Source: Lachnospiraceae bacterium (GTDB lineage: Bacteria > Bacillota > Clostridia > Lachnospirales > Lachnospiraceae). Taken from it: DNA of 64,000 nt. How positions within the stretch are numbered: the stretch's first letter is position 1; every line of letters begins with the position of its first letter. The notes beneath the pieces were generated by a model that was given only the letters and a program-made list of their open reading frames with translations, made no database searches and was not told the DNA's origin. Location of the stretch: the NCBI GenBank assembly GCA_009911195.1, contig QXWV01000030.1, forward strand, positions 1-64,000, read 5' to 3'. The position numbers were made by a program, and so were the translations under genes. Of the stretch, positions 27,101 to 35,717 are shown piece by piece.

Positions 27101-29107
27101 ATGAAATATTATGTTTCGGCAAAGGCAGCAAGAAATGGCGATGGTACAAAAGAAAAGCCATTCCAGATGATTGCTCAGGCGGCTAAAATAGCGGTGGCCG
27201 GGGATGAAGTGATTGTGATGCCGGGGGTTTACCGAGAGTATGTGAACCCGATAAATGCAGGAACGGAGGATGCGCCTATTGTATATCGTTCTGAGGTTTT
27301 GGGGGGAGCGGTGATTACCGGTGCGGAAGAAGTGAAAAACTGGGAAAAGAAAGAGGGGGATGTATGGGCAGCGAAGATACCTAATGGGATTTTTGGCAGC
27401 TATAACCCATATACTGTTCAGGTAAAAGGCGACTGGTATGATGAAACAATAAAGCCGGTACATACAGGGGAGGTTTATCTGAATGGAAAGGCAATGTATG
27501 AAGAAGTTTCTTTGGATAAAGTGCTTGCCCCTTCGGTGAATCATTCATCCTGGGACCCGGCGGGAACGGTTTATACATGGTTCACGGAGCAGGAAGGGGA
27601 TGTGACGGTAATTTATGCCAACTTCCAGGGGGCGGACCCGAGGAAGGAAAACGTGGAGATTAATGTTCGCAGGAACTGTTTTTATCCGGATAAGACAGGG
27701 ATAAACTATATTACTCTTTCAGGGTTCGTAGTAAAACAGGCAGCAACGCAGTGGGCGCCCCCCACAGCATATCAGGAGGGGATGGTCGGACCGCACTGGT
27801 CGAAGGGATGGGTCATTGAAGACTGCGAAATTTCGGATTCAAGATGCTGCGGCATCTCCCTTGGGAAGTATCTTCAGCCTAACAATGAGAATAAATGGAC
27901 AACCAAGTACTATAAAGACGGAACCCAGACAGAAAGGGATGCCATTTGCCAGGCACAGATAGAGGGGTGGACAAAAGAAAACATCGGACACCACATTGTA
28001 CGCCGCTGCAATATCCATGACTGCGGACAGACAGGTATTGTAGGGCATCTGGGCGGTGTCTTTTCAGTGATAGAAGATAATCACATTCATCATATCAATA
28101 ATAAACAGGATTTAGCGGGGGCAGAAATCGGCGGTATTAAAATGCATGCGGCTATTGATGTCATTTACAGAAGGAATCATATCCATCATTGCACTCGTGG
28201 GTTGTGGCTGGATTGGCAGGCACAGGGAACCCGTGTGACACAGAACCTGTTTCATGACAATGTTCCGCCGAAGGGAACAAGAATAACTAATTCTTTATCT
28301 TTGGCAGAAGACATTTTTATAGAAGTTTCCCATGGGCCTACATTGGTGGACAATAATCTGCTGCTGTCCAACTGTTCCTGCCGTATCAGCACCCAGGGAA
28401 CTGCTCTGGTGCATAATTTGATTGCAGGCTCCTTTACCTGGGTAGGGGATGGAACGGACAATGGCGCCAGTGTCCTTGCGTCCAACCGTTATACGCCGTA
28501 TCATGTTCCCCATAGGACGGAAGTGGCAGGTTTTATGACGATTCTGCATGGGGATGCCCGGTTCTACAATAATATTTTCGTGCAGCAGCCGGTCCGTGAA
28601 GATTTGAGGGCCTATGTGAAGGAGGCAAATCTGGAAAAGCAGTTTACTTTTGTCTGTGGCACAAAGCCTTATGACGGATATCCAACGGAAGAAGCTTACC
28701 GGGCACAATTTACGCCCAGGTCTATAGTAGCCCACGGACATAAAGATTTTTATTATGACCATATGCCTGTTTATACAGGGGGAAATGTATACTTTAATGG
28801 CGCACAGCCTTGTGATACGGAAGAAAATTACCGGAGCGATACGGAGCATGAGATTTGGTGGCAATTGAAAGAAACGGACGGCAAGGTTAGCCTGGAGACG
28901 AATCTCTATGATTATATACCGGAATTTGAGACGCCGTTTATCTCCACGGAGGTGCTGGGCGAAGCCTTTGAACCGGAACAGAAATTTGAAAACCCGGACG
29001 GCACGCCGATTTTCTTCGACTATGACTATATGGGAGACCATAGGGGTATTCATCCACTTCCCGGACCGTTTGAAAGCAAAAAAGTGGAAGGGAAAGTTCT
29101 GTTTTAA
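27101..29107 (+). CDS. GH120 family beta-xylosidase (right-handed beta-helix)
   Basis: A 668-residue protein with the parallel beta-helix pattern throughout. Blocks such as 'IYANFQGADPRKENVEINVR', 'WAPPTAYQEGMVGPHWSKGW' and 'GHLGGVFSVIEDNHIHHI' match what I remember of the GH120 beta-xylosidase of Thermoanaerobacterium. By that comparison Asp371 (GLWLDWQ) is the nucleophile and Glu408 (FIEVSHG) the acid/base; about 14 extra residues lie between them. There is no signal peptide, so it should act inside the cell on imported xylo-oligosaccharides. SD GGAGACATGGG. The divergent AraC regulator is its probable controller. Confidence 0.85.
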   Translation: MKYYVSAKAARNGDGTKEKPFQMIAQAAKIAVAGDEVIVMPGVYREYVNPINAGTEDAPIVYRSEVLGGAVITGAEEVKNWEKKEGDVWAAKIPNGIFGSYNPYTVQVKGDWYDETIKPVHTGEVYLNGKAMYEEVSLDKVLAPSVNHSSWDPAGTVYTWFTEQEGDVTVIYANFQGADPRKENVEINVRRNCFYPDKTGINYITLSGFVVKQAATQWAPPTAYQEGMVGPHWSKGWVIEDCEISDSRCCGISLGKYLQPNNENKWTTKYYKDGTQTERDAICQAQIEGWTKENIGHHIVRRCNIHDCGQTGIVGHLGGVFSVIEDNHIHHINNKQDLAGAEIGGIKMHAAIDVIYRRNHIHHCTRGLWLDWQAQGTRVTQNLFHDNVPPKGTRITNSLSLAEDIFIEVSHGPTLVDNNLLLSNCSCRISTQGTALVHNLIAGSFTWVGDGTDNGASVLASNRYTPYHVPHRTEVAGFMTILHGDARFYNNIFVQQPVREDLRAYVKEANLEKQFTFVCGTKPYDGYPTEEAYRAQFTPRSIVAHGHKDFYYDHMPVYTGGNVYFNGAQPCDTEENYRSDTEHEIWWQLKETDGKVSLETNLYDYIPEFETPFISTEVLGEAFEPEQKFENPDGTPIFFDYDYMGDHRGIHPLPGPFESKKVEGKVLF

Positions 29108-29123
29108 AATGTTTTAAAATAAA

Positions 29124-29185
29124 AAACAACCTTGAAGGAAATGCATTATATCCGCTAGGATTGCTTCCTTTGAGGTTGTTTTTAT
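29124..29185. terminator. Bidirectional terminator between the xylosidase and rubredoxin genes
   Basis: A 17-bp stem with two G-U pairs (29124-29140 with 29165-29181) framed by A-rich and T-rich tracts. Confidence 0.85.
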
Positions 29186-29211
29186 TGATAAAAATATGTA
29201 TTTCGGATTGC

Positions 29212-29385
29212 TTAGTTGTAGTTGTCAATGCATGGCTGGAACATACTCTTGTCAATGCCGCAAACAGGGCATACCCAATCGGCTGGAATATCCTCAAATG
29301 CTGTTCCAGGTGCGATTCCATGTTCCGGGTCGCCTTTTTCCGGGTCATATGTGTAGCCGCAAGGATTGCAAAAATATTTTTTCAT
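29212..29385 (-). CDS. Rubredoxin (first copy)
   Basis: A 57-residue rubredoxin beginning [18 protein letters not shown]. The two iron-binding pairs are CNPC and CPVC ('[14 protein letters not shown]'). It is a one-electron carrier, serving reductases such as rubrerythrins or FprA-type flavoproteins. The SD AAGGAG is 10 bases before the ATG at 29385. It stands alone between the xylosidase and the GntR gene. Its first cysteine pair has the spacing CxxC with proline, usual for the family. A second copy is at 48701-48859. Confidence 0.93.
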   Translation of the reverse strand: MKKYFCNPCGYTYDPEKGDPEHGIAPGTAFEDIPADWVCPVCGIDKSMFQPCIDNYN

Positions 29386-29545
29386 TTTAATAATCTCCTT
29401 CCATAAAATGTGATATATAAGACTGTAAATATTTTAGCATTTGCTTTTGGATGCGTCAAGGGGAGAATCCGGTTCACAGCAAATAAACGAATCTAACTTT
29501 GGGCATGTAAGGGAAAAAATAAAAGGTGAAAATATTAAAAGATAA

Positions 29546-29554
29546 TGTTATAAT
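29546..29554 (+). promoter_or_regulatory. Extended -10 promoter element upstream of the GntR gene
   Basis: TG-T-TATAAT at 29546-29554 is an extended -10 box, about 100 bases before the GntR start; a second weaker TATAAC lies nearer the gene. No clear -35 box. Nothing else was found in 29408-29657. Confidence 0.4.
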
Positions 29555-29657
29555 GTTTCCACTAAGTGTTTGCGCCATGGGATAATTCTCAGTATACAAG
29601 TTTATATCTGTACTATCAATTTAATATGTATAACAGCAGCGCAGAAATGGGGGAAAA

Positions 29658-30407
29658 ATGAAAAGCATAAATTCTGTGATTGACAAAAAGATAAAAGTAC
29701 CTCTGCATTATCAGATATATTTGGACATGCTGAAGAAAATACAGGGCGGTGAATTCAAACCCGGGGAAAAAATCCCATCGGAGTCGGAACTGGAACGATT
29801 TTATGATGTAAGCAGGATTACGGTGCGGGGAGCCGTGGAGATGCTTGCCCAGGAAGGCATTGTAGAGAAAAACCGGGGGAAAAAGGGTACTGTTGTATGC
29901 CGGCCTAAACATAGCTATGATATGGGCAAGCTGACTAGCTTTACCGATGACGTACATATGTATGGGGAGAATGCCAGTTCTGAACTTCTGGAATTCAGGG
30001 AATTGATTCCTAAAAAGGCTATTGCAGAGCAGCTTGGACTTCACCCGCAGGAAACCGTTTATTATATTGAACGGAAGCGGTGTCGGCAAAATACAGTAGT
30101 AGGTCTCCACAAGGCTTATATCAGGAAGTCCTCCGGGCTGAAACTGGAGGCGGGAAGCTTTAAGTCCGATGCATCGTTGTATGTGATGCTGCGGGAGAAG
30201 GGTATCATCCCAACCACGGCGAAGGAGACGTTGGAAGTTAAGATTCCGTCGGAGCGCATTTTAAATATTCTTGGGCTTCCGCCCCGCACAGCGGTATTCC
30301 ATAAAAAGCGGATTACCTGTTCTGGGGATGAAAAGCCATTTGAATATGTGGAAATGTTTTACAACCCTGATTATTATCAATATAAAATAGAACTGCGGCT
30401 AAACTAA
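29658..30407 (+). CDS. GntR-family regulator (HutC/UTRA type)
   Basis: A 249-residue regulator: winged-helix domain (residues ~8-75, 'EKIPSESELERFYDVSRITV') and a C-terminal UTRA effector domain that binds sugar phosphates or similar ligands. The leader ends in GCAGAAATGGGGGAAAA directly before the ATG, a box shared with other genes in the window. It ends in a terminator that overlaps its stop codon, and the PTS operon has its own promoter, so it probably regulates that operon in trans. Confidence 0.9.
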   Translation: MKSINSVIDKKIKVPLHYQIYLDMLKKIQGGEFKPGEKIPSESELERFYDVSRITVRGAVEMLAQEGIVEKNRGKKGTVVCRPKHSYDMGKLTSFTDDVHMYGENASSELLEFRELIPKKAIAEQLGLHPQETVYYIERKRCRQNTVVGLHKAYIRKSSGLKLEAGSFKSDASLYVMLREKGIIPTTAKETLEVKIPSERILNILGLPPRTAVFHKKRITCSGDEKPFEYVEMFYNPDYYQYKIELRLN

Positions 30408-30426
30408 TTTGGCCGCAGTTTTTTTG
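30391..30426 (+). terminator. Terminator overlapping the GntR stop codon
   Basis: AACTGCGGC (30391-30399) pairs with GCCGCAGTT (30412-30420), followed by seven T. Confidence 0.85.
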
Positions 30427-30473
30427 CCATATAATGAGGTTTGTCAAATTTTTATAAAAATATAAAAAAACTA

Positions 30474-30501
30474 TTGACATTTTATAATAATTCATTATTA
30501 T
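30474..30501 (+). promoter_or_regulatory. Promoter of the mannose-family PTS operon
   Basis: TTGACA (30474-30479), 16-base spacer, TATTAT (30496-30501). It is followed by two direct ATTATAAC repeats (about 30505-30520) in a very AT-rich stretch, a possible GntR site. Confidence 0.6.
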
Positions 30502-30548
30502 ATTATTATAACATTATAACTTTAATATGTTAAGAAGGAGGGAAGGAG

Positions 30549-31289
30549 ATGAAAATTTATGATATTCACTCGCATCTTGGAAAAACAAGCTCAGGGGATG
30601 AAAATACGCCGGAAGAGCTGTTGCAGGACTTGAATGCATATGGAATATCAAAAGTGGGGATTAGCAGTTTGTCCGGAACATCCATGAGAGGGCAGAATGA
30701 CCTTGTGCTAAAAGCGAAATCGGCACATCCGGATGAAATAAAAGGTTATGCATTTATTAATCCGAAAGCGCCGGATGCGCTGGATGAGGTAGACCGCTGT
30801 CTGGGGGATTGCGGTATGGACGGCATTAAATTTCATTCATGGAAACATGGATATTATCCAGACAATACGCCGGCACTTGCGGATATTTTATCCCGCATCC
30901 AGGGGTATGGCGTACATGTACAAACGCATGTGGGTACAGCGCCGTTTTCGACTCCTTATGCATGGGCCGAATATGCCAGGAAATTTCCGAAGATTGACTT
31001 TTTATTCACCCATATCGGCTACTACGAATTTGGGCTTTCTACAATAGAACTGGTGAAAGGGCTAAAAAATGTATGGGTGGAAACATCGGGGCAAATGGAT
31101 GTGGAAGTGTTGCAAAAGGCTATCGCCCTATTGGGCTCGGAACGGGTCTGCTTTGGAACGGACTGGCCATATAAACCGGTCAACATAGAGGTTGAGAAAT
31201 TTTATGAGCTGAATGTGCCGGAGAGCCAGCTAGAGTATATTTTTCACAAAAATGCGGAATATTTATGGAGAATGGGGGCAGAAGTATGA
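30549..31289 (+). CDS. Amidohydrolase-family metal-dependent TIM barrel (complete active site)
   Basis: A 246-residue amidohydrolase-2 type protein. Metal-ligand motifs are complete: DIHSHLG (residues ~4-10), 'QTHVGT', 'FTHIGYYEFG' and 'CFGTDWPY'. It is the first gene of the PTS operon, with SD AAGGAGGG. Members hydrolyse or decarboxylate small molecules; here it probably acts on the imported, phosphorylated substrate. A second, degenerate relative lies at 33885-34625. The four-base ATGA overlap with the IIA gene shows translational coupling. The reaction is not deducible. Confidence 0.85.
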   Translation: MKIYDIHSHLGKTSSGDENTPEELLQDLNAYGISKVGISSLSGTSMRGQNDLVLKAKSAHPDEIKGYAFINPKAPDALDEVDRCLGDCGMDGIKFHSWKHGYYPDNTPALADILSRIQGYGVHVQTHVGTAPFSTPYAWAEYARKFPKIDFLFTHIGYYEFGLSTIELVKGLKNVWVETSGQMDVEVLQKAIALLGSERVCFGTDWPYKPVNIEVEKFYELNVPESQLEYIFHKNAEYLWRMGAEV

Positions 31290-31681
31290 TTCACATTATT
31301 ATAACATCTCATGGAGGGCTTGCAGAAGGGCTGGTACAATCGTCCAATATGCTTATCGGGGAGCAGGGAAATGTGGAATGCATAACCTTTGCGCCTGATA
31401 TGGGGGTGGAGGAGCTGGATGAATTATATGCGGCGAAAATTACCGGGGCTTCCGACGAAAACCAATATTTAATCTTGTGTGACATCAAGGGCGGAACCCC
31501 TTTTAATGTAGTATCCAGATATTCTTTTAAAAATGATAATATAGCTGTTATCTATGGGGTTAATTTACCCATTCTGGTTGCCGCTTTGCTGGAAGCCCAG
31601 GATGAAGGGGTGACGCTCGCCGGTTTAACGGAATCTCTGCAACAGCAGTTTAATGAAACTATTGGCGTGAGTGAAATATAA
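31286..31681 (+). CDS. PTS mannose-family EIIA component
   Basis: A 131-residue EIIA of the mannose/fructose/sorbose family, starting MIHIIITSHGGLAEG; the histidine in TSHGG (residue ~9) is the phosphorylation site. 'DIKGGTPFNVVSRYS' is the second family block. The ATG at 31286 overlaps the previous stop; the longer frame from 31265 is not needed. It passes phosphate from HPr to the IIB protein encoded next. Confidence 0.92.
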   Translation: MIHIIITSHGGLAEGLVQSSNMLIGEQGNVECITFAPDMGVEELDELYAAKITGASDENQYLILCDIKGGTPFNVVSRYSFKNDNIAVIYGVNLPILVAALLEAQDEGVTLAGLTESLQQQFNETIGVSEI

Positions 31682-31738
31682 TAGCTTGATAATGACAAGT
31701 GGATTTGGGCGCAAAAAGCAGCGCAGAAATGAGGAAAA

Positions 31739-32227
31739 ATGGAAATAAGTGTATTTCGTATTGATGACAGATTGATTCATGGACAAGTGATTACCGCATG
31801 GATAGCTTATGCGGATGCAAAAACAATTATAGTAGCGGATGATAAGGCAGCAGGGGATGAGTTTACCCAGTCTCTCCTTAAAATGGCAACCCCGGATTCT
31901 ATACAGTTGAAAATTTTAAAGGTGGAAGAGGCTATTTCGTGGATACAGACAACCGAAGAGGCAGGAAAAGCGCTGCTTTTAGTAAGAAGCCCCAAGGAAG
32001 CGCTTAGCTTTATTGATGCCGGATACAAAGACCATGTGATTAACGTAGGGAACATGAACATGAAAAAGGGAAAAACGAAAGTTTTGGGGAATCTATGGGT
32101 TTTTCCGGAGGACGTGGAGATGATAAAAAGCATTTATAATAAAGGTGTAAAGATGGAGGTTCGTGCAGTGCCTAACGAAAAGAGCCAGGATGTGATGGAA
32201 CTTCTTAAAAAGAACAAACTAGGGTAA
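31739..32227 (+). CDS. PTS mannose-family EIIB component
   Basis: A 162-residue EIIB of the mannose/sorbose family with phospho-acceptor His14 in 'IDDRLIHGQVITAW'. The family block 'INVGNMNMKKGKTKV' follows. It receives phosphate from EIIA and gives it to the sugar bound by IIC/IID. A GCGCAGAAATGAGG box (31721-31734) is directly upstream and supplies the ribosome site. The 57-bp gap to the IIA gene is the longest in the first part of the operon. Confidence 0.93.
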   Translation: MEISVFRIDDRLIHGQVITAWIAYADAKTIIVADDKAAGDEFTQSLLKMATPDSIQLKILKVEEAISWIQTTEEAGKALLLVRSPKEALSFIDAGYKDHVINVGNMNMKKGKTKVLGNLWVFPEDVEMIKSIYNKGVKMEVRAVPNEKSQDVMELLKKNKLG

Positions 32228-32253
32228 GGACAAAACTGGAATAGGAGGAAAAT

Positions 32254-32999
32254 ATGAGTTTATTCATGCAGGCATTTTTAGTCGCACTTTTTGTGACAAT
32301 CGCATTTATTGATTCCCATACAACTCAGATACATATATTTAGGCCGGTGGTGGTAGGGCCGGTAGTGGGGCTTATTATGGGGGATGTGCAAACAGGGTTT
32401 GCAGTAGGTATTACAGTGGAACTTATGTTCCTGGCAGTTATCTTCGTAGGAACGGCAGTACCGCCTAACCCTACCATTAGTACAGCAATTGCTACGGGTA
32501 TCGCTATCCTGGCAGGCGGAGGAACTGATATCGCGGTAGCGACCGCCCTTCCTGTATCTTTTATTGGGCAGGTGGCTGAAACAGTGCAAAATTCAGTTAT
32601 CAACGTGTTCTTTATGCACCGTGTGGAGAATGCAGCGGAAAAGCTGGATACGAAAGGGATTGTGGCAAATAACCTGATTTTGCCGATGGCAGTCAACGCG
32701 CTTCTTTATGGCGTACCTACTTTTCTGGCTATTTATTTTGGGGCGGCATATGTACAGGGATCATCGATGCTATTCCTGACAAGATTATTACAGGGCTTTC
32801 CGTAGGTGGAAGTATGATAGGGGCAGTTGGTTTTGCACTTTTGTTGAATTCTATTAAGGCTAAGAAATTCTGGCCGTTCTGCATGCTCGGATTTTTTATG
32901 GCATCTTATTTAGAGATTAATATGGTCGGGATTGCACTTCTGGCTGTGATTTGTGTAGCTATGTATTATTATTTTAAGATTGTGGATGCAAAAGCATAA
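32254..32999 (+). pseudogene. PTS mannose-family EIIC, frameshifted
   Basis: The sorbose-type EIIC membrane component is read in two frames. Frame 1 gives residues 1-168 ('RPVVVGPVVGLIMGDVQTG', several membrane segments), then meaningless sequence and a stop at 32803-32805. From about 32760 the expected continuation ('IIDAIPDKIITGLSVGGSMI' and onward) is in another frame, ending at 32999. One base is missing within the CAGGGATC at 32755-32762; restoring it gives about 248 residues, normal for the family. SD AGGAGG at the start. Either a recent mutation, a sequencing error, or less likely programmed shifting. Confidence 0.85.
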
Positions 33000-33014
33000 G
33001 AAAGGGGCATCATT

Positions 33015-33824
33015 ATGGAAAAACTAACAAAAAAAGAACTGTGGAAAGTATTTTTGCATCAGCTTACCATACGCGGTGCGAATAACTACGAACGCCAACA
33101 GAATGCCGGATTTACAGAAGCAATGATGCCGGTTATTGAGAAATATTATGAAGACCCTGAAGCAAAAAAAGAAGCATATGCAAGGCATATGGAATATTTC
33201 CTGACAAATGACATTACGTCCGCAATACCCGTTGGGGTAGCTGCCGCTATGGAAGAAAGATATGCGACAGAAGGCGATATTGACCCAGATTCCATCAATG
33301 CGGTAAAAACAGCGCTGATGGGGCCGTTAGCGGGACTGGGGGATTCTCTGTTGAATGGAACAGCAAGGCCAATCCTGGCAGGGCTTGCGATTTCCTTTAT
33401 TACATCGGGGCTGGGGTGGTTTGGGCCGATATTCTTTATTTTCGGCATGGCCCTTGTATCGCTGGGTGTGCGTTATCTTGGCGTATTCCAGGGATATAAA
33501 CAGGGTGTAAAATTCGTAGAAGCAATCCAGACTAGCGGCCTTATCAGTAAAATATCCGATTTGGCAGCCATAGCCGCATATACCATTGTGGGAGGATTTA
33601 TCCCGGCTTTGGTAGTGATTTCCATACCTTTGGAATATGTAAGCGGCGATACGGTGTTAAGCATTCAGGAAACATTGGATGGCCTGATGCCAGGCGTCTT
33701 GGGTCTTTTATATACCGGGCTTATGTATTGGCTGATATCCAAAAAGAAAGTTTCGGCAATTAAATTGATTTTGGTAACAATGGTGGTCGGAATTGCAGGC
33801 ACATATCTTGGAATTTTTGGTTAA
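33015..33824 (+). CDS. PTS mannose-family EIID component
   Basis: A 269-residue EIID with the typical N terminus ('LTKKELWKVFLHQLTIRGAN', 'ERQQNAGFTEAMMPVIEKYY'), the block 'NAVKTALMGPLAGLGDSLLN' and about four C-terminal membrane segments. With IIC it forms the sugar channel. It is intact, unlike the adjacent IIC, and lies 15 bp after it. SD AAAGGGG. Confidence 0.93.
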   Translation: MEKLTKKELWKVFLHQLTIRGANNYERQQNAGFTEAMMPVIEKYYEDPEAKKEAYARHMEYFLTNDITSAIPVGVAAAMEERYATEGDIDPDSINAVKTALMGPLAGLGDSLLNGTARPILAGLAISFITSGLGWFGPIFFIFGMALVSLGVRYLGVFQGYKQGVKFVEAIQTSGLISKISDLAAIAAYTIVGGFIPALVVISIPLEYVSGDTVLSIQETLDGLMPGVLGLLYTGLMYWLISKKKVSAIKLILVTMVVGIAGTYLGIFG

Positions 33825-33884
33825 GGGTTAAAAGGGAATAATTTTGTGTTTGGCGCATGAAAGTTTGCGAGTTATGGAAAGGGC

Positions 33885-34625
33885 ATGGTTATTCAGATGA
33901 TAATAGATATTCATTCACATATAGGATGCAGCAATGTGCCAAGGGAAGAGGAGGAAAGAAGGCTGCTAGCCGATATGGAAAAAAATGGGATTGATAAACG
34001 TGTGGTTTCTTCCATAAGTGTGCCTTATGGGGAGGGTAACAAATATGTTTCAGAGCTTGTGTCCAGGCATAAAGACTGCCTTATAGGCTGCGCGGTGATT
34101 AATCCAAAGGAATCGGATTGCAGGGAAAAAGTGTTGGAAGCTCTTTCGCTTCCTGGGATGGCAATGCTGGAACTGAACTCGTTGGAAGACGGTTATTATC
34201 CCGATATTTGCCCTGGGGTAGAGGAAGTATTGCAGGCGGCGGCCGAGAAAAAAGTGCCGGTAAAGGTTTTTTCCGGCTTGGGTGCACGGGCGATACCATG
34301 GCAATGGGTAAAACATGTGGAAAATCATCCCGAACTGGAATTTATTTTCCTTCACATGGGATGTTTTGATTACGGCTACGGCTGTGTGGAACTGGCAAAA
34401 AAATACCAGAATATTTGGATGGAGACGTCCAACCAGTATGAAATTCAAATATTGAAAAAAGCGCTTACAACGGTTTCGGAAGAAAAGGTTTTATTCGGTT
34501 CTATGTATCCGAAACGTTTCACTCGCTGTTCCCTGGATGTATTCGATATGCTTCATCCGAGGGAAGGGTGGAAAAAGGCGTGGCTTGGGGATAATGCGGA
34601 AAGGCTTTTTGCCGGACGGGCATAA
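33885..34625 (+). CDS. Amidohydrolase-like TIM barrel with degenerate metal site
   Basis: A 246-residue relative of the operon's first gene product. It keeps DIHSHIG and 'FLHMGCFDYG', but 'QTHVGT' is replaced by 'KVFSGLG' and 'FGTDWPY' by 'FGSMYPK', so one metal-ligand His and the catalytic Asp are missing. It may be a non-catalytic partner of the first protein, or an enzyme with different chemistry. ATG 33885 follows AAAGGG closely; ATG 33897 (MIIDIHSH) is an alternative start. It lies 60 bp after the IID gene in the operon. Confidence 0.8.
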   Translation: MVIQMIIDIHSHIGCSNVPREEEERRLLADMEKNGIDKRVVSSISVPYGEGNKYVSELVSRHKDCLIGCAVINPKESDCREKVLEALSLPGMAMLELNSLEDGYYPDICPGVEEVLQAAAEKKVPVKVFSGLGARAIPWQWVKHVENHPELEFIFLHMGCFDYGYGCVELAKKYQNIWMETSNQYEIQILKKALTTVSEEKVLFGSMYPKRFTRCSLDVFDMLHPREGWKKAWLGDNAERLFAGRA

Positions 34626-34716
34626 ATTGGCCTGGATGCCTGATAAATTTTTTTTAGTTATTTGTGGCCTATATGATGTAGGCGGCAGATTGTGGAAAGG
34701 GTGTGAACGGTAGTAT

Positions 34717-35688
34717 ATGGAGGATAAAGTCAGGGCAATACTTCCGGAGGAAGCCAAGGAAGCTTTTGACGCTATTGTAGAGCAGCGGGTCCTGGGCGCC
34801 GGAAACCATATTTCCATGGTTGGGGATATGATAACAGCGATTGTGGAAAGGGGGGTAAGGGAGCAACGTTCCGTAATTTCTGTAATTGAAGATATTGTAG
34901 AAGTTACCGATTATTTTATAGCAACCAGAGGGGAAGCCAGCCAGGCTGTCAGCAATGCAATCCGCCTTATGGTACATAATATCAGGGACTATAGCGACTG
35001 GGAAATGGATAAGGCGGCGGAAGCTATCCTTATGGCTAAAGACAGCTATGCCGGCACCGCGGCGGCGGCGATTGAGCAATGCGTAGCATATGGGGTCAGG
35101 TTAGCTAAGGATATGGAAAACATTTTTGTTTATGATTATTCCAGTACAGTGGAAAAATTTCTCAGAAGACTTGGGGAAAATGGAAAGAATTATCAAATTT
35201 ATATAGCGGAAAGCAGGGTGATAGACGGAGGGAAGCCTTTTGTAAAAGCCTGTCAGGATGCGGGTCACCGGATTAAATTTATCCCGGAGGCATCCATGAT
35301 GTATTACCTGAAAGAATGCGACGGCGCTTTTATGGGTGCGGAAACCTTTTACCCCGATGGAACAGGCTTTAATACAACAGGTTCGGATATTGTGGGATTG
35401 ATTTGTAAATATTATGGAATTCCGCTTTATTTCCTTACACCTATGATTAAGGTGGACATCCGGCCCGTTACAGGAGGAAGGAAGAACCTGGTCTTCGATG
35501 ACCTTAAAGAAAAGCTTTCCGCATCGTGGGGCGGGGATATCAAAACGGAAGGGATTGATTTCGTTACGCCGGAATTAATTGGAGTAGCGCCGGAGTTCAT
35601 CCGGGCCTTCATTACGGAGGAGGGAATTATTCCGTCCGGGCAAATTTATGGGATTAGTATGGAATATAGCAGGAAGCTGGGATGCTAA
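34717..35688 (+). CDS. eIF-2B alpha/beta/delta-like isomerase family protein
   Basis: A 323-residue protein of the eIF-2B/MtnA/ribose-1,5-bisphosphate isomerase superfamily. Its C-terminal Rossmann-like half shows 'VYDYSSTVEKFLRRLGENGK', 'IYIAESRVIDGG' and a site around 'ETFYPDGTGFNTTGSDIVGL'. In bacteria and archaea such proteins isomerise aldose phosphates to ketose phosphates. In this PTS operon it most likely isomerises the phosphorylated sugar or a product of the amidohydrolase. Its stop overlaps the upstream frame of the BtpA-type gene. Confidence 0.8.
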   Translation: MEDKVRAILPEEAKEAFDAIVEQRVLGAGNHISMVGDMITAIVERGVREQRSVISVIEDIVEVTDYFIATRGEASQAVSNAIRLMVHNIRDYSDWEMDKAAEAILMAKDSYAGTAAAAIEQCVAYGVRLAKDMENIFVYDYSSTVEKFLRRLGENGKNYQIYIAESRVIDGGKPFVKACQDAGHRIKFIPEASMMYYLKECDGAFMGAETFYPDGTGFNTTGSDIVGLICKYYGIPLYFLTPMIKVDIRPVTGGRKNLVFDDLKEKLSASWGGDIKTEGIDFVTPELIGVAPEFIRAFITEEGIIPSGQIYGISMEYSRKLGC

Positions 35689-35717
35689 AAAGCAGTAGCA
35701 TAGAAATGGAGACAATA

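Noticed and set aside
26952-27161. Longer AraC-family protein starting at 27161
   Set aside because: The extra 70 residues overlap the divergent xylosidase start and promoter; ATG 26951 with AAAGGAG gives the normal length.
33840-33884. Programmed or shared promoter before the second amidohydrolase gene
   Set aside because: The 60-bp gap contains no convincing -35/-10 pair; the gene is more simply read with the operon.
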